Shown: positions 18,897 through 27,074 of the stretch, in pieces
Layout: each line of letters begins with the position of its first letter
Numbering within the stretch: position 1 is the stretch's first letter
Assembly (NCBI GenBank): GCA_030427205.1
Contig: JAUHXC010000001.1
Coordinates: forward strand, 620,001-684,000
Source of the DNA: a bacterium
Lineage (GTDB): Bacteria; Myxococcota_A; Bradymonadia; UBA7976; UBA1532
Length of the DNA: 64,000 nt
Direction of reading: 5' to 3'
Made by a program: the position numbers and the translations under genes
The notes under the pieces: generated by a model
The model's database searches: none
Told to the model about the DNA's origin: nothing
What the model saw: the letters and a program-made list of their open reading frames with translations, nothing else

Positions 18897-19861
18897 CGCC
18901 GCTGCTCGAAGCCGAGGGGCTGAAGGTGCACTACCCCGGCCCGCGGGGCGCGGTGGTGCGGGCGGTCGACGGGGTCGATCTGGTGCTGCACGCCGGCGAG
19001 ACGCTCGGCCTGGTGGGCGAGAGCGGCTGCGGCAAATCGACGCTGGGTCGGGCGATGCTGCGCCTGGAGCCGCCGGCGGGCGGGCGCCTCGCGGCGTTCG
19101 GCGAAGACATCATCGAGCGCAGCGGGCGCAAGGCGCTGGCGACGCTGCGGCGGCGCACAGCGATGATCTTCCAGGACCCGCACGCCAGCCTCGACCCGCG
19201 GATGACGGTGGGGCAGTCGATCGCCGAGCCGCTGGTGGTGCACAAGGTCGGCGACCGCGCGAGCCGGGCGCGGCGGGTGGCCGAGCTGCTCGAGCGGGTG
19301 GGGCTGACGCCGGACGTGGCCGACCGCCGCCCGCACGCGTTCAGCGGCGGCCAGCTGCAGCGGGTGGGCATCGCCCGGGCGCTGGCCCTCGACCCCGACG
19401 TGGTGGTGGCCGACGAGCCGGTCAGCGCGCTCGACGTGAGCGTGCAGGCGGGCGTGGTCAACCTGCTGATGGACCTGCAGGCCGAGCGCGGGCTGGCCTA
19501 TCTCTTCGTGGCCCACGACCTCAAGGTGGTCGAGCTCATCGCCCATCGGGTGGCGGTGATGTACCTCGGTCGGGTGGTCGAACTGGCCTCGTCAGCGGCC
19601 TTGTTCGGCGCGCCGAAGCACCCCTATACCCGGGCGCTGCTGGCGGCGGCGCCGACCCCCGACCCCCGCCGCCGGGACGACCCGCCCGCCCTGGCCGGCG
19701 AGCCGCCGAGCCCGCTCGACCCACCCCACGGCTGCGCGTTCCATCCGCGCTGCCCGCTCGCTGAAGACCGCTGCCGCGCCGATCGCCCCGCCCTGCGCGC
19801 CGACGCCGCCGGACATCGGGTGGCCTGTCACCTCGTATCGCTGGACGAGCCGCGGGCCTGA
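18893..19861 (+). CDS. Oligopeptide/dipeptide ABC transporter ATPase (OppF/DppF type)
   Basis: A 322-residue partner of the preceding ATPase, starting at the ATG that overlaps its stop. Walker A GESGCGKST is near residue 44, then FQDPHASLDPRMTV, signature FSGGQLQR, Walker B DVVVADEPVSALDVS and the C-terminal CAFHPRCPLAEDRC. OppD and OppF form the ATP-hydrolysing heterodimer under a membrane pair that must be encoded elsewhere. An extended frame upstream is only the shadow of oppD. Confidence 0.9.
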   Translation: MTPLLEAEGLKVHYPGPRGAVVRAVDGVDLVLHAGETLGLVGESGCGKSTLGRAMLRLEPPAGGRLAAFGEDIIERSGRKALATLRRRTAMIFQDPHASLDPRMTVGQSIAEPLVVHKVGDRASRARRVAELLERVGLTPDVADRRPHAFSGGQLQRVGIARALALDPDVVVADEPVSALDVSVQAGVVNLLMDLQAERGLAYLFVAHDLKVVELIAHRVAVMYLGRVVELASSAALFGAPKHPYTRALLAAAPTPDPRRRDDPPALAGEPPSPLDPPHGCAFHPRCPLAEDRCRADRPALRADAAGHRVACHLVSLDEPRA

Positions 19862-20022
19862 CGGACACGTCGCGCTCGGGCCGTCGCGCACACCGCGCCG
19901 CCGTATACCGAACGGAGGGCTGGCGTCGGGCGCGCCGACGGGTTTGAATGGCCGCGGTCGGTGCGAATTTCGCGCAGAATGGATCATTCCGTCGGTCCAT
20001 CCGTTCGGGGAGAGCAGCTCAC

Positions 20023-20700
20023 ATGCTCCAACTCATCCTCATGGCCTTTCGTCGGCGACGACGGGAAGCAGCGAGAGAAGATGGGACCGACGAGGACCTC
20101 ATGCAGCTCTACCAGAACGGGGACGCCCGCGCGTTCGAGATCCTGCTCGGCCGCTACGAGCGCAAGATCTTCAACTACTGCTATCGCTACGTGCGCAGCC
20201 GCGAGCTGGCCAACGACCTCACGCAGGAGACGTTCCTGCGGGTGGTCAAGAACGCGAAGCGGTACAGCCCCAAGGCCAAGTTCACCACCTGGCTGTACAC
20301 CATCGCCCGCAACCAGAGCATCGACGCGCTGCGACGCGCCAAGCATCGGCGGCATCCCAGCCTCGATCAGCCCCGTCGGGGTGATCCCGAGGGGCGCACG
20401 CTCGGCGAGAAGGTCGCCGGGCAGAGCCCCGAGGGCTTCTCGACCACCGACGCCGGCGAGATCCGCGAGCGGGTCGAGGTGGCCATCGGGGCGCTGAGCG
20501 ACGAGCAGCGGGAAGTTTTCGTGATGCGCGAGTTCCAGCGCATGCCGTTCAAGGAGATCGCCCGGGTGGTCGGGGTCTCGGAAGGCACCATCAAGAGCCG
20601 CATGCGCTATGCGCTCGAGAACCTGCGGCTGGCGTTGGCCGACTACGCGGCGGAGCTGCCGGGCGCGGTCGATCCGGTGCCGGCGAGGAGTCGAGCGTGA
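20023..20700 (+). CDS. ECF-type RNA polymerase sigma factor
   Basis: 225 residues. Region 2 spans about residues 25-95 (DLMQLYQNGDARAFEILLGRYERKIFNYCYRYV, split here at DLTQETFLRV and FTTWLYTIARNQSID), and region 4 spans about 150-205 (LSDEQREVFVMREF, EIARVVGVSEGTIKSRMRYAL). A short linker replaces region 3, as in ECF sigmas. The ATG at 20023 follows GGGGAGAG; a second ATG at 20041 is possible. It is followed with overlap by a membrane protein that looks like its anti-sigma factor. Confidence 0.92.
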   Translation: MLQLILMAFRRRRREAAREDGTDEDLMQLYQNGDARAFEILLGRYERKIFNYCYRYVRSRELANDLTQETFLRVVKNAKRYSPKAKFTTWLYTIARNQSIDALRRAKHRRHPSLDQPRRGDPEGRTLGEKVAGQSPEGFSTTDAGEIRERVEVAIGALSDEQREVFVMREFQRMPFKEIARVVGVSEGTIKSRMRYALENLRLALADYAAELPGAVDPVPARSRA

Positions 20701-22514
20701 TGAACGATCGACCCCAGGACGACGCGCTGCTCGCGCTGCTCTACGACGAGCTGCCGCCGGCCGAGGCCGCGGCGCTGCGTGAGAAGCTGGCCGCCGAGTC
20801 GCCCGAGAGCCTCGAGCGGCTGGCGCAGTGGCAGGCGATCCGCGATGTGGTCGCCGAGCTGCCCGAGCTCGAGCCCGACCCGCAGATCCACTACGACATC
20901 ATCCGCGAGGCGCGCAAAGCGGCCGATGCGGCGAGCAAGCCGTCGGGCATCTGGGCCTGGCTGGAGCAGCTCACCCTGACACCGGCCCTCGCCGGCCTGC
21001 TGCTGGTGGTGCTCGCCGCCGGGCTGACCCTGCGAATGGGCACCGATCTGGAGGACATCGACGATACGGCGCTGGCGCCGGAGTCGGCGCTCGAAGAGTC
21101 CACGGGCGAGAAGAAGGCGCCCCGGCCGGCGAAGGAGGCGGCGACCACCGCGCTCGACGCGGACGGGCGAACCCTCGGCGAGGAGGCACCGGGCGCCGCG
21201 GCCGTGCCCCAGCCGGTGGCGGCCAACGCGCCCGCCGAGCCGGCCCCGGCCGATCAGCGCGAAGCCCCGTGGCAGGAAGGCGCCGATCCGTCGGCCGAGG
21301 CCGGCGCGCAGAACGCGGCCCGAGCGGGCTATGGGAACGACGGCGACTCCGCTGCGGGGCCAGCCGACGCCAAGGCGCCTGCGGTCAAGGCCGAGAAAGA
21401 GGCCGCCGGCGCCCGGGCAGGCGCGATCGACGGGGTCGAGGCGCCGGCGACCGAGGCCAAGGGGTCGGGCGGCAAGGCGCGCAAAGCCGAGGAGGAGCAG
21501 CGCGCAGCGCGGCGGTCGAAGGCGGTCAAGGCCAAGGCCAAGGCCCGCCCGCGCAAGAAGCCGCGCAGCAAGGCGCCGAGCAGCAAGGCGCCGAGCAAGC
21601 AGGCCAAAGCCGATGTCGGCGACCTGTTGAAGGGTCTGGACGCCGCGCCCCAGGCGCCCCAGGCGCCGCCGGCTACACCGACGGGCGCCGACGATCTGGC
21701 CCGCGGTCCGGAGGCGGCCAAGGACATCACGACCCGCGGGGGAGATGGCGCAGAGCAGGCCCGCCGCAGCGACGACATGCCGCTGGGCGGCGCGGTGGCA
21801 GCAGAGCCGACGCCCGCTGTTCCGGAGCAGGCCGAGGCTGCACCCCAAGAGGCCATGCTCGAAGACGCGCTGCGCGAACAGGACGGCGCGCCTCGACCTG
21901 CGGCTGATGTACCGGCGCCGAGCCGGGCCTACGCCCCGCCGCCGCCGCCCGCGCCGGCGGAGGCCGAACGGGTACCGGCACAGCGACGGTCCGCCGAGCG
22001 GGCCCCCGCAGCGGATGACGGGTTGGCTTTCGACGCGGTCGCCGACGAAGAAGCGGACGATGTGGTGGCCGTGCAGGCGACCGGCGCCGCGGCGCCTGCC
22101 GATCGCTCGAATCGTGGCGAAGCGGCGGCTGCCGAGCGCGAGGAGGTCGCCCGCGATGGCGCCGACCGGCTCACCGAGGCCCGCCGGCTTCGAGCGCAGG
22201 GCCGCCATCGGGAGGCGGTCAGCGAGTTCGAGGCTTTCCTCGCCAGCGCCGGTGGCGGTGATCTCGACCGGGTGTGGTTCGAGGCGGCGGAGAGCTATCG
22301 CGCACTGGGCCAGACCGACCGGGCGCTGCAGCTGTATCGGCTCGTCGCTGGCGGCGAGAGCGACTACGCGGGCCGGGCCCGTGATCGCATCGCCGAGCTA
22401 ACCGGGCAGGAGACGCGCAGCAAGGCCGCCGGTCAGGCGGCGCCGGCCCGCGCCCGCCCCGCGGCCGCGCCCGAGGCGGCCGACGAGTACGAGGCCGTCG
22501 AAACCCGGGATTGA
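20697..22514 (+). CDS. Putative anti-sigma factor with disordered region and C-terminal TPR
   Basis: 605 residues starting at GTG inside the sigma stop (an ATG follows at 20700; GAGGAG serves both). Residues 1-75 are a soluble helical domain (ALLALLYDELPPAEAAALREKLA) like the N-terminus of anti-sigma proteins, without a clear HxxxCxxC zinc site. A membrane helix lies near residues 95-113 (LAGLLLVVLAAGLTLRMG). About 380 residues of Ala/Pro/Glu/Lys-rich, low-complexity sequence follow, including SKAP repeats. The last 110 residues form TPR-like helices (EARRLRAQGRHREAVSEFEAF). The linker may span the periplasm. Anti-sigma role is inferred from coupling. Confidence 0.7.
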   Translation: MMNDRPQDDALLALLYDELPPAEAAALREKLAAESPESLERLAQWQAIRDVVAELPELEPDPQIHYDIIREARKAADAASKPSGIWAWLEQLTLTPALAGLLLVVLAAGLTLRMGTDLEDIDDTALAPESALEESTGEKKAPRPAKEAATTALDADGRTLGEEAPGAAAVPQPVAANAPAEPAPADQREAPWQEGADPSAEAGAQNAARAGYGNDGDSAAGPADAKAPAVKAEKEAAGARAGAIDGVEAPATEAKGSGGKARKAEEEQRAARRSKAVKAKAKARPRKKPRSKAPSSKAPSKQAKADVGDLLKGLDAAPQAPQAPPATPTGADDLARGPEAAKDITTRGGDGAEQARRSDDMPLGGAVAAEPTPAVPEQAEAAPQEAMLEDALREQDGAPRPAADVPAPSRAYAPPPPPAPAEAERVPAQRRSAERAPAADDGLAFDAVADEEADDVVAVQATGAAAPADRSNRGEAAAAEREEVARDGADRLTEARRLRAQGRHREAVSEFEAFLASAGGGDLDRVWFEAAESYRALGQTDRALQLYRLVAGGESDYAGRARDRIAELTGQETRSKAAGQAAPARARPAAAPEAADEYEAVETRD

Positions 22515-22521
22515 CCGGCGT

Positions 22522-22727
22522 TACAGCAGGCGAACACTGAACCTGACCGTGCTCGCTGGCCCGATTTGCCGATTGCCGCGTTGCTCGTCGCTTCGCGACC
22601 GGCCTACGCCCCGTCGGGTCGAGGGCTTGGCCGTGCCGTTGCCCCCAGCAGCGTCTGCGTCTCGCGCCTTGCAGTCGACAAATCGGTCTGCGCGATCCCT
22701 GGTCAGTTTCAGTATCCGCCTGCTGTG
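22522..22727. repeat. Long imperfect palindrome in a convergent junction
   Basis: Fills the 226-bp gap between the anti-sigma gene and moaB. Outer arms 22522-22548 and 22701-22727 are inverted copies with 23 of 27 matches; inner arms 22561-22576 and 22671-22686 match at 14 of 16. The centre is near 22624. Both arm pairs are the same distance from the centre, so this is one folded element, like a miniature inverted-repeat element or a large bidirectional 3' structure. Its sequence is unrelated to the palindrome at 3812-4115. Confidence 0.78.
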
Positions 22728-22740
22728 CCCGGGCGTGCGC

Positions 22741-23253
22741 TCATTTGATGCGCGGCATGAGCTGGATGAAGTTGCACGGCTTGTGACGCACGTCGAGCTG
22801 TTCGACGAGGATCTTGTCCATGGCGAGGGCGACCGCGTTGCGCGAGCCGGGCAGCACGAAGACCAGGGTCGACTCGCACAGCCAGGCGTCGGCTCGGGAC
22901 TGGATCGCCGAGGTGCCGATGTCCTGGTAGCTCAGCATGCGAAACAGCTCGCCGAAGCCGGGGATGTGCTTGGTGCCGAGCGCGGCCACCGCGTCGGGGG
23001 TCACGTCGCGGCGGGTGATGCCGCTGCCGCCGGTGAGCACCACCACGTCGATCTCGTTGTGGGCGACGTAGCTGGCCACCAGCGCCTGAATGCGCCGCTT
23101 GTCGTCGGGCACGATCGAGCGGGCTACGAGCCGGTGCCCCATCTCATCGAGCTTCTCGATCGCGAGCTTGCCCGAGGTGTCGGTCTGCAGCGTGCGGGTA
23201 TCCGACACCGTGATCACGGCGCACCCGACCGCGACGAAGTCCTGCTGATCCAT
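22741..23253 (-). CDS. moaB: Molybdenum cofactor biosynthesis protein MoaB (MogA family)
   Basis: 170 residues. MoaB/MogA proteins adenylate molybdopterin before molybdenum insertion. Family landmarks are [17 protein letters not shown] at the N-terminus, the binding loop [18 protein letters not shown], and [22 protein letters not shown], with LPGSRNAV near the end. The ATG at 23253 follows an AGAGGA site. No other molybdopterin genes are adjacent. Confidence 0.93.
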   Translation of the reverse strand: MDQQDFVAVGCAVITVSDTRTLQTDTSGKLAIEKLDEMGHRLVARSIVPDDKRRIQALVASYVAHNEIDVVVLTGGSGITRRDVTPDAVAALGTKHIPGFGELFRMLSYQDIGTSAIQSRADAWLCESTLVFVLPGSRNAVALAMDKILVEQLDVRHKPCNFIQLMPRIK

Positions 23254-23328
23254 TTTGCTTTTTCCTCTCGCCGGCCATCCCGGGCCGCTCCCCTGGCCCC
23301 TGGCCGGTCCTCCGCCGAACGATCGACG

Positions 23329-23358
23329 TTGGCTGCCTGATACACATCTCGCTATATC
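23329..23358 (+). promoter_or_regulatory. Candidate promoter with leaderless start
   Basis: -35 TTGGCT (23329-23334), 18-bp spacer, -10 TATATC (23353-23358). Transcription would begin at about 23365, exactly the GTG start of the membrane-protein gene, which has no ribosome site. Confidence 0.5.
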
Positions 23359-23364
23359 GGTTGC

Positions 23365-24669
23365 GTGAACCCGCCACTTGCCTCGTCCGATACGCGCTGG
23401 CTGGCCCCATGGGCCCGGGTCTTCGCGTTGGGGTCGCTGCTGCACGTGACCCTGCCCGATTTCCAACAGAGCGGGTGGTTCGCGCCGGGCGTGCTCGAGT
23501 GCGTCGGTGCGCTGTGGCTCTTGTTCCGGCCGTCGCCGCTGGCGTTCGGCGCGTGCGCGGTGAGCACCCTGTGGACCCTGCTGGTCCTGCGAGACGTGCT
23601 GACCCAGTCGGCGTTGCTCACCGTCTTCGCCGGCATCGGCGTCGCCGGCTGCCTCGGCTGGCGCGGCGCGCTGCACGGGGCGCGGCTGGTGACCGCCGGG
23701 ACCTATGGGCTGGCGGCGTTTCACAAGCTCAATACGGCGTTCTTCGATCCGACGTTCAGCTGCGCCAACCACGCCTGGGCCCAGGTGGTCGAGCGCACGC
23801 CGGCCCTGGCGCTGTTGCCGGTGCACCCCGACGCCCTGCCCTTCATGGCCTTGGGCATCGAGCTGCTGCTGGCCGCCGCCATCTGGCGCGGCAGCCGGTG
23901 GATGTGGCCCCTCGGGCTGCTCTTCCATCTGCCGTTGACGGTGACCCTGGCGCCGGCGTTCGCCGGGGTGATGTTCATCGGCTATGCCGCCGCCGTATCG
24001 GCGCGGGATTGGGTGCGCTTGCGGCGCTTCGCCCGTCGGCGCTGGCCATCGATGCTGGTCGCCGGCCTCGCGCTGGGCGCACTCGACGTGATCCTGCTCG
24101 GCGGTCCGCTCGATCTGGTGAGCACGCTCAAGGTGGTCGGCGCCGGCGCGCTTCTGCTGTGGACCGCCTCGCTGCTGCCGCTGCCGCCCGGCCCGCGCCC
24201 GATCGCCGGTCGGGCGGCGCGCTGGCTCGGTATCGCCTGGCTGGCTCACGGCCTGACGCCCTATGTCGGCGTGCAGTATCAGCACACCGCGGCGATGCTC
24301 TCGAACCTGCGCATCGACGCCGGCTGCCACAACAGCTTGGTGGTGCCCGAGGCGCTGGTCGGGGTCGATCCCTATGTGCGCATCGATCACGCGTCCATCG
24401 GCGACGGGGCCCGGCCCGAGCGCGCGCGGCGTATCGAGCGCACGCTGTGGAACATCGCCGCGCTGCATACGATGCGCCGCAACTGGTGCATCCCCGAGCT
24501 GCGGCCCATCCACTACCGGGGCACGTGGCGCGGGCGGCCGTTCGAGATCGCCGACCTCTGCGCCGACGACTGGCTCGACGCCTTGCCCGGCGCCGCGCGC
24601 TGGCCGGCGGGCTTCCAGCGGTTTCAGAAGAACCTGGCGCGCGAATGTCCGGCGGCGTGCGTGCACTGA
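23365..24669 (+). CDS. HTTM-like multi-pass membrane protein
   Basis: 434 residues with about eight hydrophobic helices in the first 290 residues and a soluble C-terminal part. Two stretches resemble the HTTM/vitamin-K-carboxylase-like family: GLAAFHKLNTAFFDP and YQHTAAMLSNLRIDAGCHNS. The last 100 residues hold several Cys and Trp and probably lie outside the membrane. Its activity is unknown in bacteria; HTTM proteins are often annotated only by fold. The GTG has no ribosome site and coincides with a predicted transcript start. Confidence 0.65.
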   Translation: MNPPLASSDTRWLAPWARVFALGSLLHVTLPDFQQSGWFAPGVLECVGALWLLFRPSPLAFGACAVSTLWTLLVLRDVLTQSALLTVFAGIGVAGCLGWRGALHGARLVTAGTYGLAAFHKLNTAFFDPTFSCANHAWAQVVERTPALALLPVHPDALPFMALGIELLLAAAIWRGSRWMWPLGLLFHLPLTVTLAPAFAGVMFIGYAAAVSARDWVRLRRFARRRWPSMLVAGLALGALDVILLGGPLDLVSTLKVVGAGALLLWTASLLPLPPGPRPIAGRAARWLGIAWLAHGLTPYVGVQYQHTAAMLSNLRIDAGCHNSLVVPEALVGVDPYVRIDHASIGDGARPERARRIERTLWNIAALHTMRRNWCIPELRPIHYRGTWRGRPFEIADLCADDWLDALPGAARWPAGFQRFQKNLARECPAACVH

Positions 24670-24715
24670 GCGGGCGCCCGATCGCTTCCCGGCTCCTCGG
24701 TCTCGGCTTGCCCGG

Positions 24716-25798
24716 TCAAAGGCGCAGGACGTGCCCCATCTGGTCGAAGACCTGGGCCCGCCAGCGCGCCTCGGGGCTCTCGACGTCGATCAGTCGGGCG
24801 GTCTCGGCGAGCACCTCGTCGAGGTCGACGAGCGCGCAGCGCGGGTCGGCGGCCGACCACGACGCGCCTTCGGGCAGGCGCCCCGGCGACCAGGAGGCCA
24901 TCACCCCGCGGTGCCCATCGGCCAGCGCCCGCACCGCGGCGTGCCCCAGGCGGGTGGCCACCAGCCGGTCGGTGGCCGAGGGCCGCCCGCCGCGCACGAT
25001 GTGCCCCAGCACGGTGACCCGGGTCTCCACCGCGAGCGCGCGCTCGGCCAGCGCGGCGTCGACCTTCGCCTTGAGGCCCTCCGCCGAGACCTGCACCCCT
25101 TCGGCCTTGATGATCAGGGCCCGCCGCCGACCCTTGCGCCGCAGGTCGGCGAGGGCGTCGGTCACCTCGCCGACCAGCGTCTCGACGGTCTTGCCCGCCT
25201 CGCGGAAGAGCACCACGTCGGCGCCGGCGGCCACGCTGGTGGCCATCGCCAGGTAGCCGCAATCGCGGCCCATGACCTCGACGATGAAGGCCCGGTCGTG
25301 GGCCGCGGCGGTATCGGCGATCTTGTCGCAGGCCTCGACGATGGTGTTCATCGCGGTGTCCACGCCGATGGCCAGCCGGGTATGGCCGATGTCGTTGTCG
25401 ATCGACGCCGGGATGCCGGCCACCGCCAGCTGCTGTTCACCCCGCTCTTCGGGTGCGGTGAGGGCCCGCGCGCCGGTCAGCGAGCCGTTGCCGCCGATGA
25501 CCACCAGGTGGTCGAGCCGGGCGTCCGCGAGCCGGCGTCGCGCGGCGTCTCGCCCCGCGCGGGTCAAGAAGGCCGGACAGCGCGCCGATCCCAGCATCGT
25601 GCCGCCCTGGCGGATCTGATCGATCACGTCCGCCGGGCCCAGGTCGACGAAGTCGGCGTCGAGCAGGCCTTGATAGCCCGAGCGCACCCCCACCACGTCG
25701 AAGCCCAGCTCCGTGCCCACGAGCACCACCGCCCGCACCGCCGCGTTCATCCCCGGCGCGTCGCCGCCGCTGGTGAGCACCGCCAGTCGCTTGCGCAT
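24716..25798 (-). CDS. pfkA: 6-phosphofructokinase (PfkA family)
   Basis: 360 residues, slightly longer than the usual 320. It phosphorylates fructose 6-phosphate in glycolysis. Landmarks are LTSGGDAPGMNAAVR at the N-terminus, the catalytic ASIDNDI (Asp acting as base), MNTIVEACDKI, VEVMGRDCGYLA and LGHIVRGGRPSATDR. The nucleotide loop reads GGNGS where E. coli has GGDGS, so the Asp that helps hold Mg-ATP is Asn; the following Gly fits ATP rather than pyrophosphate use. The ATG abuts the stop of the sugar nucleotidyltransferase gene with no gap. Confidence 0.9.
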   Translation of the reverse strand: MRKRLAVLTSGGDAPGMNAAVRAVVLVGTELGFDVVGVRSGYQGLLDADFVDLGPADVIDQIRQGGTMLGSARCPAFLTRAGRDAARRRLADARLDHLVVIGGNGSLTGARALTAPEERGEQQLAVAGIPASIDNDIGHTRLAIGVDTAMNTIVEACDKIADTAAAHDRAFIVEVMGRDCGYLAMATSVAAGADVVLFREAGKTVETLVGEVTDALADLRRKGRRRALIIKAEGVQVSAEGLKAKVDAALAERALAVETRVTVLGHIVRGGRPSATDRLVATRLGHAAVRALADGHRGVMASWSPGRLPEGASWSAADPRCALVDLDEVLAETARLIDVESPEARWRAQVFDQMGHVLRL

Positions 25799-26800
25799 CT
25801 ATCGAGCCTCCTCGCCGCCCTTCGCGGGCAGGACCACCGTATCGCGCATCGCGCCCCGGGCGACCGCCCCGGGCCAGACGACCGTATTCTCCAGCACCGC
25901 GCCGGGCGCGACGTTGCCTCCGCGGTCGACGAACGTACCCCGCCCGAGCCGGGCGCCGGCGCCGATCCGGGCCCCGGGCAGCACCGCCGTCTCCGGTTCG
26001 ATGATCGCGCCTTCGGCCACGTCCGCCGTCGCCGCCGTCCGTCGGCCACCATCGTCCAGCGCGGGCAGATGCTCGCCGGCGAGCCGCCCGTCGAGGAAGG
26101 CCCGATGCGCGGCCAGGTAGCGCGCCGGGTTGCCCACGTCGAGCCAGATCCCGTCCCGCGGGGCGAAGTCGCCATACAGCGGCGCCTTCTCCGCCAGTCG
26201 ACGGGCGTAGGCGCTGCGCAGGATGTCGCACGGTCCATCGGGGATCGCCGCGATCAGCGCCGGCTCGATGATCTGGATGCCGGTGTAGGCCCCGATGCGC
26301 AGGGTCTTGCCGTCGGCGTCGGGGGCGGCGATCTCGGCGACGCGCTGCAGCCGGCCGGCGCTGTCGATGCCCACCCGGCCGAATGGCGAGTCGGCCGGCA
26401 CCGCCCGCAGCACCAGCGTCGCCATCGCGCCGCGCGCCCGATGCCGGGCCACCATCGGCGCCAGGTCGAAGTCGAACAGCGCGTCGCCGTTGATCACCAC
26501 CAGCGGACCCGGCGGCAGCGTCCGGGCGATCCCGCGGATGCCGCCGCCGGTGCCCTGCAGGGTCTGCTCGTGCACCACCCGCAGCGCCTCGGGTCGATGG
26601 GCGAGGCCGGCGGCGACCGCGTCGGCCAGATGGAACGCGTTGATGCCCACCGTCGAGATGCCCAGCCGGGCGAGGGCGTCGAGGCCGTACTCGAGCAGCG
26701 GCCGCCCGGCCACCGGCACCAGCGGCTTGGGCAGGTGGTGGGTCAGCGGGCGCAACCGGGTGCCGTAGCCCGCCGCCAGGATCGCACCCATCAACTGCAT
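25799..26800 (-). CDS. NDP-sugar nucleotidyltransferase with left-handed beta-helix tail
   Basis: 333 residues from the ATG after GGGGAGG. The N-terminal Rossmann-like domain has GAILAAGYGTRLRPLT, then LPKPLVPVAGRPLL, and the metal-site VINGDALFDFDL. The last 80 residues are hexapeptide-type repeats (VAEGAIIEPETAVLPGARIG and on). This layout is typical of mannose-1-phosphate guanylyltransferase or glucose-1-phosphate thymidylyltransferase-like enzymes that activate sugars for polysaccharides. The nucleotide and sugar cannot be read from sequence. It is joined head to tail with pfkA. Confidence 0.87.
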   Translation of the reverse strand: MQLMGAILAAGYGTRLRPLTHHLPKPLVPVAGRPLLEYGLDALARLGISTVGINAFHLADAVAAGLAHRPEALRVVHEQTLQGTGGGIRGIARTLPPGPLVVINGDALFDFDLAPMVARHRARGAMATLVLRAVPADSPFGRVGIDSAGRLQRVAEIAAPDADGKTLRIGAYTGIQIIEPALIAAIPDGPCDILRSAYARRLAEKAPLYGDFAPRDGIWLDVGNPARYLAAHRAFLDGRLAGEHLPALDDGGRRTAATADVAEGAIIEPETAVLPGARIGAGARLGRGTFVDRGGNVAPGAVLENTVVWPGAVARGAMRDTVVLPAKGGEEAR

Positions 26801-27074
26801 CGTGCCTCCCCGGCGTCGCTGAGCCTTCCACATACCCCGCCCGGCGCTCGGCGTCACCCGTTGCGCGGCGCCCCGTGGCCCGGGCGCCCGCGGGCGGCGA
26901 TCGATCTCGCTGCGGGCCGGGTGACACCGATGTCAGACTCGGCCCCGCGAATGTGACAGAGACACTGCGATACGAGAGACTCCAGGGCCCACCCCGCCTC
27001 GGGATCGAGCGACCTGCCCGGCGGGCGGTGGTCGACGGCACGATCTCTGCTTCGTCCTACGGCCCGGAGATTCG

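Noticed and set aside
22741..24666. 641-residue frame containing MoaB
   Set aside because: Only the last 170 residues are MoaB, with a proper ribosome site; the rest is antisense to the HTTM-like gene.
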